Shown here: one piece after another, positions 46,461 to 55,672 of the stretch
Position numbering within the stretch: the first letter of the stretch is position 1
How the letters are laid out: the number at the start of each line of letters is the position of its first letter
Origin: an uncultured Alphaproteobacteria bacterium
GTDB taxonomy: Bacteria > Pseudomonadota > Alphaproteobacteria > MPNO01 > UBA2964
Direction of reading: 5' to 3'
Length of the DNA: 64,000 nucleotides
Assembly: GCA_951812775.1 (NCBI GenBank)
Contig: OX638326.1
Location: 446,335-510,334, forward strand
Notes under the pieces: model-generated
What the model was told of the DNA's origin: nothing
What the model saw: the letters and a program-made list of their open reading frames with translations, nothing else
The model's database searches: none
Made by a program: the position numbers and the translations under genes

Positions 46461-48512
46461 TTAGGTGCTCACTTGCGGATTACGGCAATCCAGTGACCCT
46501 GCGTCCAGAACGGTGATCTTCCAGCCCGGCGGGACGATTGATGTGCCACCGGCCTCTTCGATAATTGCCGGACCGACGAGCTCGAACCCGGCTTCCATGC
46601 GGTCACGGTTGTAGATCGGGCAATCCGTCCAATCATCACCGAACCAGACTTTGCGCTCCACGACAATCAGGTCTTTGCCGTCACCGCTATTGAAAGCCAG
46701 TGTCGGTTTGTCCACGATCCCCAGTGAAACCAGACGAATATTTACGATCTCGGCATCGTTATTAGCATCCGCATGACCGAATGTTTCAGTGTGACGCTGG
46801 GCAAAGGCATCGCGGACAGCATCCCAGTCAGAGGCGTTTTCGTCCAGCGGTACCGCGAGCGTGTATGACTGACCGACATAACGCATATCGACCGTAAAGG
46901 TATGAGTTTGCTTGTCGGGACCAAAGCCAGCATCAGAAAGAGTCTTGCTTGCTTCCGATTTCATCTCATTGGCCGGGTCTTTTATATCAGCCGGATCAAG
47001 TGCGCTGAGTTTGCCGCCCCAGGCGCGAACTGAATCCAGTCGTTGATCCGCAAGCAACTGTCCAAGAGCTGAGAGGTGACCAGGGTAGCGCGGCACAATG
47101 ACCTGCGGCACAGCAAGCTCTTCCGCGACGAGAAAGACATGCATAGGACCAGCGCCGCCAAACCCAAGCAATGCGAAATCACGCGGATCAAAGCCCCGAT
47201 GGACTGAAACCTCGCGAACCGCGCCTGCCATCTTGGCAACAGCCATGCGCAACACGCCATCAGCTAACGGAACGATATCGCCGCCACCCAGCTTTTCCGC
47301 CAAAGAGGTAAAGGCTGCTTCAGAGGCCGCCTTATCGAGCTGTAATCCGCCTGAAAGAGTCCGTTCAGTCGGTAACCGGCCGAGAACCAGATTGGCATCG
47401 GAAATTGTCGGCTCGGTGCCGCCCCGTCCGTAACAGGCGGGACCTGGCAGCGCACCAGCACTTTGCGGACCGACTTCCAAGGTGCCGTCCTCCTGAACCC
47501 AGGCGATGGATCCACCCCCTGCCCCAATGGTGTGTATGTCGAGCTGCGGCACCTGCAAGGGATAGGCGTCAATCTGATTGTCATGGCTGATCCGCGGCGT
47601 ACGCTGATAAATTAGGGCCACGTCTGTCGACGTACCGCCCATATCGAAGGTGATGCAATCCTGTACATCAGCCATCTCGCAAATGCGTACAGCACCGCCC
47701 ACCCCACCGACAGGACCGGACAGAAATGTTCCCGCGGCAAACTTAGCAGCCTGAGGCAATGTCATCGCACCGCCGTTGGACCCCATGATATTTACCGGCG
47801 CTTTTACGCCTTTATCCTCAAGTTCACCGGCCAAAGTCTCAAGATATTTGATCACCACCGGTGTCAGATAAGCATTCAGAACACAGGTGGAAAACCGGTG
47901 GAACTCACCCTGCTCTGCCACCACATCCGTTGAATGACAAACCGGCACGCCATCCATTAAGGCCCCAAGTGCGGCAGCCGCGTCACGTTCTGTTTTGTCA
48001 TTGGCGTAGGCATTCACAAAACCGATAGCAACTGCCTCAACCCCCTCGCCTTTCAGACGATCCGCGAGGGGACCAAAGTCGTAGTCGGCAATTTCATTGA
48101 GAACCTCGCCATCGGCAGCAGTTCGTTCAGGCACTTCAATTCTCAATGGTCGATCAACAAGTGGCTTGGGACGAACGAATTTGATATCGAACAATCCGCC
48201 GATCAGACGACGCGTGCGACCGATCTCAAGCGTATCGCGGAATCCTTCGGTCGTGATCATGGCCGTCTTGGCACCCTTGCGTTCAAGCAAGGCATTGGTT
48301 GCTATCGTCGTGCCATGGACGAACGCGCGGATATCTCCGGGCGCGATGCCCAATTCACCAAGCGCATTAAGAACACCCTCCCACTGTTTGCCGGGCAATG
48401 ACGGTGTTTTTGCCGACAGCAGAGACTGATTTTCGATATCAAGGCAGAGAATATCGGTAAAGGTTCCGCCAACATCGATACCAACGAGATAACGTTGAGA
48501 ACTATCGGTCAT
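46461..48512 (-). CDS. hyuA: Hydantoinase/oxoprolinase subunit A (HyuA)
   Basis: This 683-residue ATP-dependent amidohydrolase subunit has the actin-like N terminus VGIDVGGTFTDIL, a second phosphate loop CITFDMGGTSTDVALI, and the HyuA core IGAGGGSIAWV and LLGFGGAGPMH. With HyuB it opens cyclic amides such as hydantoins or 5-oxoproline, or carboxylates ketones in the acetone carboxylase branch. Its ATG overlaps the hyuB stop (ATGA). No acetone-carboxylase gamma subunit is present. Confidence 0.93.
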   Translation of the reverse strand: MTDSSQRYLVGIDVGGTFTDILCLDIENQSLLSAKTPSLPGKQWEGVLNALGELGIAPGDIRAFVHGTTIATNALLERKGAKTAMITTEGFRDTLEIGRTRRLIGGLFDIKFVRPKPLVDRPLRIEVPERTAADGEVLNEIADYDFGPLADRLKGEGVEAVAIGFVNAYANDKTERDAAAALGALMDGVPVCHSTDVVAEQGEFHRFSTCVLNAYLTPVVIKYLETLAGELEDKGVKAPVNIMGSNGGAMTLPQAAKFAAGTFLSGPVGGVGGAVRICEMADVQDCITFDMGGTSTDVALIYQRTPRISHDNQIDAYPLQVPQLDIHTIGAGGGSIAWVQEDGTLEVGPQSAGALPGPACYGRGGTEPTISDANLVLGRLPTERTLSGGLQLDKAASEAAFTSLAEKLGGGDIVPLADGVLRMAVAKMAGAVREVSVHRGFDPRDFALLGFGGAGPMHVFLVAEELAVPQVIVPRYPGHLSALGQLLADQRLDSVRAWGGKLSALDPADIKDPANEMKSEASKTLSDAGFGPDKQTHTFTVDMRYVGQSYTLAVPLDENASDWDAVRDAFAQRHTETFGHADANNDAEIVNIRLVSLGIVDKPTLAFNSGDGKDLIVVERKVWFGDDWTDCPIYNRDRMEAGFELVGPAIIEEAGGTSIVPPGWKITVLDAGSLDCRNPQVST

Positions 48513-50530
48513 GATAGCACTCCCGCTGGCGCCGCCTGAACAGCGCGTATCTCTATGGCATCACCGGGGTCTGCATTTAAAAGCCGCATCCCCGCGGGCC
48601 CTATTGAGATTACGGCGTCCGACCCATCGGAAAGGCGTGCCCAACCTCGAAGAGGTGCAACAGCCTTACCGCGCAATTCAACCAAATCTCCTTCCGAAAT
48701 ATTGAGATTTCCGGCGAGTTTTGAAGGAATAGCAATCCGACGGCGTGGACCTTCAATATCGTCTTCATTGGCAATTTCAAGCGTCACGGTCTCCCGTGCG
48801 CCCGCCAGCGCGTCCCGCTTTGAGGCGGTTGCCGCCACATCAACGCTACCGTCACTACCGAGCACGACACCATACCGAGTCTCAGCCTGATCAGCGGTCA
48901 GATATTCGAGGGCCACATCGTCGGCCACCATCTGCGGATCACGCATTAACGGGTCACCATATCCACCGCCGCCCGCGGTTTCCTCTCGGACAATATCTCC
49001 GGTTCCAAGCGCAAAGCCTGACACTTTGCCAGGAACATCCGAGGGCTGAATGACTTCTCCGTCGCGCTCAACGACAAACCGATTAGCCGCACCATTGCTG
49101 CCACCAGCAACACCGTACGGCGGAATTACATTCTTCTCGGAAAGGACCGACAGCATGGCGGTCTCGTCCAGAACCCGCAATTCACGGCGTAAACCAAAGC
49201 CCCCGCGGTTCGCACCATCACCACAAGCCCCGGTCCTTATTTCACATCGTTCAACACGCAGCGGATACTGCGATTCAACCATTTCCACGGACTGGATCGA
49301 ATTAAAATCGCCTTCGTTATAGCTTCGAACGGCGTTGCTGCCATCGACACCAGCGGACGCCCCCGTGCCACCAGCCGGCCATTCATAATGAATGTAAGTA
49401 CCGCCATCGTCACGCGGACCGGCAATATGGATATGGTTCGCGCCACCCTTAAGATCGCCAACACTCATCTCTGGAACTACCTGCCCCATTGCTGCGGCCA
49501 CCACTGAATCGATCAGAAACTTAACTTCAGCCATACCACCACAGGGGGCAGTTTCCCGGGCATTGATGAAACTCTTTTCAGGCGCCGTTACGCTGATTGG
49601 GTTGAACGAGCCATTGTTAATTGGGGTTTTTGGATCAAGAAAGGCTTTGACGATGGTGCCAACCGCATTGAACGCCATAGCCGGTCCACAATTGGTTGGG
49701 CCGTTGGTCTGCGCTGACGTGCCGGTAAAGTCGGCGTTAATTGAGTCACCCTCGACCGTTAGCTTCAGCCGAACGACCAGCGGCTCAGGGTTTGAGCCAT
49801 CGCTTTCGATGTAACCTTCCGCGTAATAATCGCCATCAGGACATTCTGAAATACGCGACCGCATTTGGCGCTCGGAGCGATCAATCAAGGCTTCAACGCC
49901 GTCCAACAAGCCGTCACCACCGAACCGTTGAAAGAGCCGTTGCAGATGTTCTTCCGCTTTGCGGCCCGTGCCGAGCATCGCATTGAAATCACCGATGCGC
50001 TCTTCCGGTCCACGCATATTGTTGAACAATGCATCAAGAACGGCCTGGTTCATGACGCCTTTTTCACAAATACGCGTCGGGGTAATTCGAATGCCTTCCT
50101 GATAAATCTCTTTAACTCGGCCAGACAATGATCCGGGGGTCATGCCGCCGACATCGTTCCAATGACAACGCATCGCCGCAAAAAGCGCGAGTTTGCCATC
50201 ATGAAAAACAGGGTGCAGCAGCAAAACGTCGTTTAGATGTGTCCCGCCCGTATAGGGATCATTGTGAAGGAACAAATCGCCTTCGTGGATATCATCCTTA
50301 AACGCTTTTACGACTTCGCGTGTCGAATACGGCACGGCAAAAATATGGATGGGATGGTCCGCCAATCCCTGCGCCACCTGTCGCCCATCTGCAGACATTA
50401 GCGCACATGAAAAATCATGGCCTTCATAAATAATCGCTGCATAAGAGGAGTGGATGATATTGGCACGTATTTCGTTGACCACGGCCACCAGGGACTCACG
50501 GATCAACTCGAGCTGTATAAGCCGATTCAT
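48509..50530 (-). CDS. hyuB: Hydantoinase/oxoprolinase subunit B (HyuB)
   Basis: This 673-residue partner of HyuA has NEIRANIIHSSYAAIIYEGHDFSCAL at the N terminus, then DLFLHNDPYTGGTHLNDVLLLHPVF with metal-binding His/Asp residues, and the long GLRRELRVLDETA/GGYGDPLMRDP C-terminal block. It is the first gene of a three-gene minus-strand operon (hyuB, hyuA, Cys-less isomerase-fold protein). The IS5-family element sits 63 bp upstream of its ATG and may have replaced or altered its promoter. Confidence 0.93.
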   Translation of the reverse strand: MNRLIQLELIRESLVAVVNEIRANIIHSSYAAIIYEGHDFSCALMSADGRQVAQGLADHPIHIFAVPYSTREVVKAFKDDIHEGDLFLHNDPYTGGTHLNDVLLLHPVFHDGKLALFAAMRCHWNDVGGMTPGSLSGRVKEIYQEGIRITPTRICEKGVMNQAVLDALFNNMRGPEERIGDFNAMLGTGRKAEEHLQRLFQRFGGDGLLDGVEALIDRSERQMRSRISECPDGDYYAEGYIESDGSNPEPLVVRLKLTVEGDSINADFTGTSAQTNGPTNCGPAMAFNAVGTIVKAFLDPKTPINNGSFNPISVTAPEKSFINARETAPCGGMAEVKFLIDSVVAAAMGQVVPEMSVGDLKGGANHIHIAGPRDDGGTYIHYEWPAGGTGASAGVDGSNAVRSYNEGDFNSIQSVEMVESQYPLRVERCEIRTGACGDGANRGGFGLRRELRVLDETAMLSVLSEKNVIPPYGVAGGSNGAANRFVVERDGEVIQPSDVPGKVSGFALGTGDIVREETAGGGGYGDPLMRDPQMVADDVALEYLTADQAETRYGVVLGSDGSVDVAATASKRDALAGARETVTLEIANEDDIEGPRRRIAIPSKLAGNLNISEGDLVELRGKAVAPLRGWARLSDGSDAVISIGPAGMRLLNADPGDAIEIRAVQAAPAGVLS

Positions 50531-50593
50531 TGTTTTCTAATTCCTAATTTGGCCAGCAAACTATCACTCACCCCTGTGCGCACCAAACCTTTT

Positions 50594-51841
50594 GGGCGCC
50601 TCTAAAAACCTCGTCATTTTGGCCATGATCTGCTTCACTTCTCTCATCGGCTTGATGGAGGATGGAATGTCGGATCAGCCCGGTTTTTTCGATCTTGATG
50701 AGCGTTACGCGGCACTGTCGGCGGCGGGTGATCCGTTGCTTCGGCTTGGTGAGTTGGTCGATTTCGAGTTGTTTCGCCGGCCCTTGATCCGGGCGCTACG
50801 TCGCTCGGACCGGCGCCAGGGTGGCCGGCCTCCCTATGACCCCGTTCTGATGTTCAAGATCCTGGTGTTGCAGGCACTATACAATCTCTCGGATGATCAA
50901 ACCGAGTTCCAGATCCGCGACCGGCTGTCTTTCATGCGGTTCCTGGGCCTGGGGCTTCACGCCCGGGTGCCGGACGCCAAGGCGATCGAGGCGTTGTTCG
51001 ATCGCTTCGACGAACACCTGCGCGGCCATGGCTACCTGGCGCTGTCGGGCCAGATCGTCGATGCCACGATCGTCGCGGCGCCCAGGCAGCGCAACAGCGT
51101 TCCGGAGAAGGTGGCGTTGAAGGCCGGCAAGGTGCCAGAGGAGTGGAAGGACAAGCCGGCCAAGCTGGCCCAGAAAGACCGGGATGCGCGCTGGACCATG
51201 AAGCGTGGCCGAGTGAAGCGTCTGGAGGATGGGCACCCCAAGGGGCCGGAGATCATGGTGCCGGCGTTTGGCTACAAGAACCACATCTCCACGGACCGGC
51301 GGCACGGGTTGATCCGCAAGTGGCGCGTCACCGATGCCGCCGCCAATGACGGCCGCCAGCTCGCCGGTCTGATCGATCCGGAGAACACGGCGAGCCCGGT
51401 CTGGGCGGATACCGCCTATCGGTCCAAGCGTAACGAGAAGATGCTGGCGCGCCAAGGCAAGCGCTCCCAGATCCACTTCCGCAAGCCGCGCGGCAAGCCG
51501 ATGCCGGCGACCCTGGCCAAGGCCAACGCGGCGCGCTCGGCGGTACGCTCCGCCGTCGAGCATGTCTTCGCCCATCAGAAAGGCTTGATGGCGCTCTCGG
51601 TTCGGACCATCGGCATCGCCCGGGCCGAGGCCAAGATCGGCATGACCAATCTGGCGTATAACATGCGCCGTTTCCTCTGGCTCCAGGGGCGAAGTGCGCC
51701 CACATGACGCCGGAACGGCCGGTTCGACCGGCTAAACCGATCAAATCGACGCAAAACGGCTCGAAAAAACCGACACTCAGACGCGCCCACCCGGTCAAAT
51801 CACGCCGCAAGCGGCCAAACCGAACGTTCTTCGAGGTGTCC
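50594..51841 (+). mobile_element. IS5-family insertion sequence with terminal repeats and TTTT target duplication
   Basis: The imperfect terminal inverted repeats are GGGCGCCTCTAAAAACCT (50594-50611) and the reverse complement at 51824-51841, GGACACCTCGAAGAACGT, with about 13 of 18 bases identical. TTTT flanks both ends (50590-50593 and 51842-51845), fitting the 4-bp duplication of IS5 elements. The 1248-bp interior encodes one transposase and is clearly more G+C-rich than the surroundings. It separates the divergent hydantoinase operon from the CoA ligase gene. Confidence 0.88.
50667..51707 (+). CDS. IS5-family transposase
   Basis: This 346-residue DDE transposase starts at ATG 50667 with GGAGG upstream. 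The N-terminal DUF772-like region (GRPPYDPVLMFKILVLQALYNLSDDQTEF) is followed by the catalytic Asp in GQIVDATIV, the second Asp in VWADTAYRSKRN, and Glu in SAVEHVFAHQKG, then the R-rich end NMRRFLWLQG. The gene is complete and in frame, so the element may still be active. Codon use is G+C-rich, unlike its neighbours. Confidence 0.95.
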   Translation: MSDQPGFFDLDERYAALSAAGDPLLRLGELVDFELFRRPLIRALRRSDRRQGGRPPYDPVLMFKILVLQALYNLSDDQTEFQIRDRLSFMRFLGLGLHARVPDAKAIEALFDRFDEHLRGHGYLALSGQIVDATIVAAPRQRNSVPEKVALKAGKVPEEWKDKPAKLAQKDRDARWTMKRGRVKRLEDGHPKGPEIMVPAFGYKNHISTDRRHGLIRKWRVTDAAANDGRQLAGLIDPENTASPVWADTAYRSKRNEKMLARQGKRSQIHFRKPRGKPMPATLAKANAARSAVRSAVEHVFAHQKGLMALSVRTIGIARAEAKIGMTNLAYNMRRFLWLQGRSAPT

Positions 51842-51889
51842 TTTTGTATTAGGGTACGCCACGTATCCAGTGAAAGGTTTCCCCTTTAA

Positions 51890-53536
51890 ATGTCATCAGT
51901 TCCGACGTCCCATATAGACACGTTTATCATCGATAATATGCCGCCAGAAGAGCTGTGGCCTGAGATGGATTATTCGGTATTGCCGGAACTCGACGCTTAT
52001 CCTGAGCGCATGAATGTCGCCGTAGAACTGCTGGACAAGATGGTCGCCAACGGCTGCGCCGATAAGCCAATGATCTATTTCGGTGACGATATCTGGACCT
52101 ACACTGACCTGATGCACCGCGCCAACCAGATCGCCAATGTTCTGGTTGAAGATTACGGCATGGTCCCCGGCGAGCGGGTTATCCTCCGCTCGGGTAATCA
52201 CCCGATGCTGATTGCTTCCTGGTTTGCCGTCCTCAAAGCAGGAGGGATCGCGATCGCGACCATGCCGGTTTTGCGGGAACGCGAGCTCGTTTACATGATG
52301 GGCAAAGCCAAAGTTAACCTGGCGATTTCTGACATCAAACTGGCAGAAGATATCGACGCAGTTGGCAAAAAAGCGGACGATTTAAGAGATATTCTGTTTT
52401 TCGGCGGGGATGATGCCAAATCGCTGGATCAGGCAATGACCACGAAGTCCACAGAGTTCGCCAATGTCGATACGTCGGCTGCCGATCCTTGCGTCATTGG
52501 GTTTACGTCAGGGTCAACAGGAACCCCCAAAGGCACGCTGCATTTTCATCGCGACATCCTCGCGGTCGCCGATACCTTCATCCGATATGTCGTGAAAATT
52601 CAACCCGATGACATCGTCTGCGGTAGTCCACAAATCGCCTTCTTGTACGGTCTTTGCGCTTACATGACCGATACAATGCGGTTTGGTGCCTCAACGGTCA
52701 TCGTTGAACGGGCGACACCCGAAGTTCTCCTGCAAACCATCGAAAAATTCAAAGCAACCGTCTGTTTCTCGACGCCTTCGGGCTACAAGCTGATGCTGGA
52801 TGATATCGATAAGTATGATACCTCCTCCCTCAGGCTATGTATTGCTGGCGGTGAACCGCTGGCGCCTGCCGTTTTCCACGGTTGGGAAGAAAAAACCGGT
52901 GTTCGTATCATCAATGGTCTCGGTATTTCCGAACTCCTGCATATCTTTATCTCCGCTTCCGGCGACGAAATCCGTCCCGGTCTGATCGGGACTGCTGTGC
53001 CGGGCTTCGAAGTTCGGGTGGTTGATGACGAGTTTAACGACACCAAACCCGGAGAAGTCGGCCAAATGATCGTCAAAGGCCCCAACGGGTGTCGATATCT
53101 CGATGATATCGACCGGCAAAAGGCATATATCCGGGATGGCTGGAATCTGTCTGGCGATCTGTGTATCCGCAACGAAGAAGGCTATTTCTCCTACGAAGCC
53201 CGCACCGACGATATGATCCTGACCGGCGGCTACAATGTGTCTGGCATGGAAGTCGAGGCCGTGTTGATGGAACATGCCGCAATTCGTGAAGTCGCCGTGG
53301 TTGGATCCCCTGATAAAGACCGCGGCCAAGTCGTTAAAGCCTTCATTGAATTGCGCGATAAAAATGCAGCCGGAGACGCGTTGGTCGGTGAGCTTCAGGA
53401 CTTCGTCAAATCACAGATTTCTGCCTTCAAATATCCACGTGCTATCGAGTTTGTTGAGGAACTGCCACACACCCCAACAGGTAAAATTCAGCGCGGGGCG
53501 TTACGCCAGCTAGAGCGCGAACGCGCCGAATCATAA
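51890..53536 (+). CDS. Benzoate-CoA ligase family (2-aminobenzoate-CoA ligase-like) enzyme
   Basis: This 548-residue ANL-superfamily ligase activates an acid with ATP and joins it to CoA. The P-loop FTSGSTGTPKGTLHFHRD is near residues 205-222, INGLGISELLHIF is the A5 block, GRTDDMI-type motif appears as ARTDDMILTGGYNVSGMEVE, and the catalytic Lys is in TPTGKIQRGALR. The HRDILAVADTF stretch is typical of benzoate/anthranilate-CoA ligases. It starts only 48 bp after the end of the IS element, so its promoter may come from it. Confidence 0.9.
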   Translation: MSSVPTSHIDTFIIDNMPPEELWPEMDYSVLPELDAYPERMNVAVELLDKMVANGCADKPMIYFGDDIWTYTDLMHRANQIANVLVEDYGMVPGERVILRSGNHPMLIASWFAVLKAGGIAIATMPVLRERELVYMMGKAKVNLAISDIKLAEDIDAVGKKADDLRDILFFGGDDAKSLDQAMTTKSTEFANVDTSAADPCVIGFTSGSTGTPKGTLHFHRDILAVADTFIRYVVKIQPDDIVCGSPQIAFLYGLCAYMTDTMRFGASTVIVERATPEVLLQTIEKFKATVCFSTPSGYKLMLDDIDKYDTSSLRLCIAGGEPLAPAVFHGWEEKTGVRIINGLGISELLHIFISASGDEIRPGLIGTAVPGFEVRVVDDEFNDTKPGEVGQMIVKGPNGCRYLDDIDRQKAYIRDGWNLSGDLCIRNEEGYFSYEARTDDMILTGGYNVSGMEVEAVLMEHAAIREVAVVGSPDKDRGQVVKAFIELRDKNAAGDALVGELQDFVKSQISAFKYPRAIEFVEELPHTPTGKIQRGALRQLERERAES

Positions 53537-53561
53537 TATTATTTTTCAATAGGTTAATGCC

Positions 53562-55052
53562 ATGTCCTCATCTAATACATTCAATATTATTGACACCACG
53601 ATTGCCGATGTTCATGTCGCCTATCAGGACGGAAGCCTAACGGCACGTGAGCTGGTGCAGACGTACCTGGACAGGATTGAGGCATACGATAAAAACGGTC
53701 CCCAAATTAACGCCGTTATTTCCATTAATCCAAACGCCCTTGAAGAAGCTGACCGGCTTGATAAGGCATTGGCTGACGGCGGTATGGTTGGGCCTCTCCA
53801 CGGCATCCCTGTTTTGATGAAAGATCAGGCAGATGTCGATGGCATGCCAACGACAATGGGCTCTGTCTTGTTCAAAGACCATAACCCGGGACGGGATTGC
53901 ACCATTGCCGCGAAGCTCAAGGAAGCTGGCGCCATACTCATCGGAAAAGCTGCGCTCGGCGAGATGGGTGCTGGCGATACCCATGGTTCCTTATTTGGCT
54001 CTACGCGCAATGTTTATGACCAAGAACGCACTGCAGGTGGCTCGTCAGGAGGCTCAGGTGCGGCCGTTTCCGCCAATTTCGCGACGTTTTGCGTCGGACA
54101 GGAAGGATTTGCCTCAATCCGGCGGCTCTCGATCTGGAATGGCGTTGCGGGCATGCGGCCGACAGCCGGTCTTGTGAGCCGTAACGGCGTTTATGCAGGA
54201 TGGCCGATGATCAACGGATCGCTCGGCCCGATGTCGCGCACTGTCACTGATCTCGCAAAACTCTTGGATTGTATGGTTGGATATGACCCAGCCGATCCAA
54301 TAACCGCTCGTGGCGTTGGCAATGCGCCGGAAAGCTATGCCGCACTGCTCGATAAAGACGCTCTCAAAGGCAAGCGTATCGGCATTATGCGGGAGCCCAT
54401 GGGACACCGCGCTGAACCCGATTCAGATGATTTCGCCAAGATTACCGCCCTTTTCGACCGTGCGGTGGGAGAACTGGCGGATGCGGGGGCTGATATCGTT
54501 GACCCGGTGGAAATCCCCGGCATGAACGAGTTACTAGACAAACGAGCGCGCAATAACGCGGATGAGAACCAGTCCTTTGCTGATTATGCTGCAGGTACCG
54601 CGAACTCTCCCTTCAAGACCCGCGCGGAAATCATGGCATCACCACTCTTTCAGGAAACGATGCATGGCGTCCGAACACGTTGGAAAAACGAGGATACCAG
54701 CGCTGAATGGGGAGAATATCTTCATGCGCGCGATCAACTGATGACGCGATTCATGGCCGTTATGGCGGATCACAAGCTGGATGCCATCGTTCATAAAGCC
54801 GTTGAGCACCAACCGACTTTGATCAAGGACGGACTAAACCCGCCCTATATCGATCAATGGGGCGCGCCACACATCAATACATTTCTGATTTTTGTCCCAT
54901 CGGTCGTGGTTCCAGCCGGTTTCACCACGGACAATCTGCCGGGCGGCATCACTTTCCTTGGCAGACCCTATGACGACGCTAATATGATCAACTTTGTCTA
55001 TGCCTACGAACAAGCAACCAAGCACCGGCGCATACCGGAATGCGCGCCTTAA
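53562..55052 (+). CDS. Amidase signature family protein
   Basis: This 496-residue amidase has Lys87 in PVLMKDQADVDG and the Gly/Ser loop GGSSGGS at about 159-165; Ser185 occupies the nucleophile position. The consensus DTGGSIRxPA around the nucleophile reads QEGFASIRRLS, so the two glycines that form the oxyanion hole are replaced by Phe-Ala. This suggests altered or lost activity. It lies 25 bp after the CoA ligase gene and is likely in the same operon. A second amidase is at 57971. Confidence 0.87.
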   Translation: MSSSNTFNIIDTTIADVHVAYQDGSLTARELVQTYLDRIEAYDKNGPQINAVISINPNALEEADRLDKALADGGMVGPLHGIPVLMKDQADVDGMPTTMGSVLFKDHNPGRDCTIAAKLKEAGAILIGKAALGEMGAGDTHGSLFGSTRNVYDQERTAGGSSGGSGAAVSANFATFCVGQEGFASIRRLSIWNGVAGMRPTAGLVSRNGVYAGWPMINGSLGPMSRTVTDLAKLLDCMVGYDPADPITARGVGNAPESYAALLDKDALKGKRIGIMREPMGHRAEPDSDDFAKITALFDRAVGELADAGADIVDPVEIPGMNELLDKRARNNADENQSFADYAAGTANSPFKTRAEIMASPLFQETMHGVRTRWKNEDTSAEWGEYLHARDQLMTRFMAVMADHKLDAIVHKAVEHQPTLIKDGLNPPYIDQWGAPHINTFLIFVPSVVVPAGFTTDNLPGGITFLGRPYDDANMINFVYAYEQATKHRRIPECAP

Positions 55053-55058
55053 AAATTC

Positions 55059-55619
55059 TTACTGGGCGTCTTCCTCTGCAAGGGCATCGTACATATTGAC
55101 GTAACCCTTATTGAGGCGGTCCTGCGCCCTCTCTTTGGCATGTTCCCGTGTGTAGGGCGTAAAGCCATGGCCTTCATTAATCCGTGCCATAAAGCTCACC
55201 CTGGCGGTGATGGCGATCGTATCGTGCAACGCCTTTTCATCCCAACCTGCGTCAAAGACAGCATCTGCGTCCTGCTGGTTCATCTCGCTGGGCGTCACCA
55301 TCAGTTTACCTGCAAAAGCCAGTAACGGCTTGAATTTGTCGTCAATTGGTGCGGAGGCAAGGTCCGCCAGCAGTTTATCAATCAGCCCGTCCTCTATCCC
55401 CATCGCGTAGGCAACTTCAGCATGGGCAATCAGGGCGAATTGGCAATTTGCTGCCCCGGCCACATAGGCCTGCAGCATTTCACGTTCCCCTGGCGACAAA
55501 GGCGATGGGCCATTAATGAGCTTTTGTCCCATCTCCGCCCAATGGCCATAAATATCAGGATACGCGCCAAACACGTTGCTGGGATTGGCATCCGCCGGGT
55601 GTGATTTGAAAAATGGCAT
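55059..55619 (-). CDS. Carboxymuconolactone decarboxylase/AhpD-like protein
   Basis: This 186-residue helical protein has the family pattern LSPGEREMLQAYVAGAANCQFALIAHAEVAYAMGI, placing Glu, Cys and His as in peroxidase-related AhpD-like proteins, though the Cys pair is reduced to one Cys here. It is convergent with the amidase gene and 53 bp upstream of the amidohydrolase on the same strand. The role in the pathway is unknown. Confidence 0.85.
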   Translation of the reverse strand: MPFFKSHPADANPSNVFGAYPDIYGHWAEMGQKLINGPSPLSPGEREMLQAYVAGAANCQFALIAHAEVAYAMGIEDGLIDKLLADLASAPIDDKFKPLLAFAGKLMVTPSEMNQQDADAVFDAGWDEKALHDTIAITARVSFMARINEGHGFTPYTREHAKERAQDRLNKGYVNMYDALAEEDAQ

Positions 55620-55672
55620 AGCTATCCTTTCGGCATTTCGCCGTCCAAAATTCGTTTCAAAAAAAGGTCGGG

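Noticed and set aside
50877..51575. Long antisense frame inside the transposase
   Set aside because: A by-product of high G+C in the IS element; the sense strand carries the full DDE transposase.
50594..51841. Composite transposon carrying the flanking catabolic genes
   Set aside because: Only one IS copy is present and it has its own target duplication.
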